This document shows, piece after piece, positions 62,951 to 64,000 of a DNA stretch of 64,000 nucleotides. This DNA comes from JALSNL01 sp036479585. Lineage in GTDB: Bacteria > Bacteroidota > Ignavibacteria > Ignavibacteriales > Melioribacteraceae. The position numbers and the translations under genes are program-made. Every line of letters begins with the position of its first letter. Within the stretch, counting starts at the first letter, position 1. The stretch lies in assembly GCA_965224785.1 (NCBI GenBank), contig OZ245062.1, positions 1,116,001 to 1,180,000 on the forward strand, written 5' to 3'. The notes beneath the pieces were generated by a model, which worked only from the letters and a program-made list of their open reading frames with translations, did no database searches and was not told the origin of the DNA.

Positions 62951-63505
62951 TTTTTTGACCTTTATTATTTGTGATGTTTTTCTTGTCTTATTATTAAATA
63001 TTTGTTTAATTCCTACGCCTATTGATGTTTGGAGATCCCGGTATTCACAAACAGCGTGAAACCGGAATGACAACATTATTTAATATTCATTAAGCCCTAT
63101 GTCTAATGACAAATTATTTACTCGTGCTCTGTCATTCCGGGTTCTGTCTTTTAGAAGACCGAAATCTCCGCATTTATTTTACATTACAGAACAAGGCTAA
63201 TTATAGATAATTTATGCTTTTTTGTGAGCCACATCACTTTATATTTATCAATAATAACTTGGTTGTAATCTAATGTCTAAGTGGAGTGAAATCAACTACC
63301 TATACATGTAGTTTTTAAAGGCTAAAAATTTAAAATAGGCAAAAACGCAAGATATTTTTTTGACTGTACTAAATAGTGGACGGAGGAAATAATTTATAAA
63401 TAACAAATAACAATGGGCAATGAACAATTTACAATGGGTTAATAAAATGAGTAAGACAAAATAATTTTGGGGGAAGAGGAGTTGTAACAATTGTAAAAAT
63501 TAAAT
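62951..63505. other. Intergenic region with repeats and possible regulatory sites
   Basis: 555 bases: GTCATTCCGG-type fragments at 63032-63071 and 63131-63169, CCTACGCCTATTG (63012-63024, TACYYAT-like), a CRP/FNR-like TGTGA-GCCACA-TCACT (63223-63238), and AACTAC...GTAGTT palindrome (63293-63314). Sits between the beta-helix gene and the response regulator, both on the minus strand. Confidence 0.55.
63223..63238. promoter_or_regulatory. CRP/FNR-like site TGTGA-N6-TCACT
   Basis: TGTGAGCCACATCACT, 273 nt upstream of the beta-helix gene. Confidence 0.45.
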
Positions 63506-64000
63506 TTAAATCAGTCCTTTTTTTGCAGCTATTGAAATAGCTTCGGATTGTGTGTGAACGTTAAGTTTATTGTAAATATTTCTGATGTGGTAGCGTACTG
63601 TATGAATACTAATAAATAAAGTTTCTGCAATTTGTTTGTATCCTTGTCCAAGTGCTAGAGCAGATAAAACTTCATTTTCTCTATCACTTAAAACTTGTTG
63701 TTCTTCTTTTTTTGATGAATCCATTTCTCGTAATAGAATTACCATTTTTTTTGCTATATCGCAATTCATTGGCGAGCCACCATCGGCTGCATTTTTTATT
63801 GCGGTAAGTAGTTCTTCTGGGGGAGTAGTTTTTGTTAAGTATCCGCAAGCTCCAGAGATTAATGCTTCAAACACATTTGTGCTTTCTTCGTTAACTGTGA
63901 ATACAACAATATTTGTGTCTGGAGAAATTTTCTTAACAGCTTTTGTTCCTTCAATACCATTCATTCCGGGTAAACCTAAATCCATAATAATTACTTTAGG
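63506..64000 (-). CDS. NarL/FixJ-type response regulator, 5' end outside window
   Basis: 165 visible residues; the frame is open to the window edge. Receiver domain: IIMDLGLPGMNG with the phosphoacceptor Asp, VVFTVNEE (Thr region), SGACGYLTKTTPPEELL (Lys switch). Then a C-terminal LuxR-type helix-turn-helix: LSDRENEVLSALALGQGYKQ, IAETLFISIHTVRYHIRNIY. The N-terminal ~50 residues are missing. NarL-type regulators bind heptamers of the TACYYMT type, which is the pattern in the palindromes upstream of the secreted array, so it is a candidate regulator; this link is inference. Confidence 0.9.
   Translation of the reverse strand, partial: PKVIIMDLGLPGMNGIEGTKAVKKISPDTNIVVFTVNEESTNVFEALISGACGYLTKTTPPEELLTAIKNAADGGSPMNCDIAKKMVILLREMDSSKKEEQQVLSDRENEVLSALALGQGYKQIAETLFISIHTVRYHIRNIYNKLNVHTQSEAISIAAKKGLI

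Noticed and set aside
63296..63490. 64-codon minus-strand frame downstream of the response regulator
   Set aside because: AT-rich intergenic DNA with palindromes and no start signal.
1..64000. tRNA or rRNA genes
   Set aside because: No cloverleaf-like or conserved rRNA segments recognised on either strand.

Overview
The window (roughly one-third GC by eye) looks like a chromosome segment from the Bacteroidota/Chlorobiota side of the tree, most likely Ignavibacteria or a close relative. The evidence is a LysW-type lysine operon, a canonical type IX secretion (T9SS) type A C-terminal domain, promoters of the TTTG-N19/20-TAnnTTTG kind, carboxypeptidase-regulatory-domain TonB receptors, and many secreted beta-propeller proteins. 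No rRNA, tRNA, CRISPR array, transposase or prophage block was recognised.

Layout. 1-3056: 3' part of a giant FG-GAP surface protein. 3186-9339: minus-strand lysine operon (amino-adipate route on the LysW carrier), in the order lysW, homocitrate synthase, lysX, lysY, a class II glutamine-amidotransferase-like Ntn hydrolase, lysZ, lysJ. 9909-29623: secreted-protein array on the plus strand, with three FG-GAP paralogues of exactly 14 blades each, two proteins ending in an S74 self-cleaving chaperone, and a zinc phospholipase C/chitobiase-like/Ig/T9SS protein. 29648-38381: DUF72, RsbW-like kinase, outer-membrane barrel, beta-CASP nuclease, pta, and an HExxH metalloprotease-like lipoprotein. 39205-39874: wrecked aquaporin. 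40061-47937: membrane protein with a degenerate P-loop, TerB-like protein, malQ, B12-dependent ribonucleotide reductase. 48011-57036: TonB receptor, TerB-like, thioredoxin-like, PNPOx-like and DUF4342 genes, then a probable metal group (small CHGKC protein, OprC-like copper receptor, CDF exporter). 57376-62950: C1q-domain protein and a frameshifted beta-helix protein. 63506-64000: start-truncated NarL-type response regulator.

The most interesting point is in the lysine operon. LysW normally ends in EDWGE, and its terminal Glu carries the amino-adipate. Here LysW ends in EDWGQ. The same operon encodes a class II amidotransferase fold with Cys2, Arg75 and Asn101-Gly102, but Gly replaces the Asp that normally grips the free alpha-amino group of glutamine. 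This suggests an Ntn-type deamidase that turns the C-terminal Gln of LysW into Glu before LysX can load it, comparable in logic to Pup deamidation but with a different enzyme fold. A less favoured alternative is that it releases lysine from LysW in place of LysK, which is absent here.

The secreted array shares leaders, terminators and upstream palindromes (a TGAGTA-N4-TACYYAT block often followed by TTAAGAT-N5-ATCTTAA, and CRP/FNR-like TGA-N6-TCA sites), which suggests co-regulation. It also has slippage-prone tracts (G8 in a coding region, a 9-bp promoter repeat, a pyrimidine tract at the beta-helix frameshift). Two families of short palindromic elements fill gene ends: GTCATTCCGG...CCGGAATGAC elements and TGCCAGGCAC hairpins.
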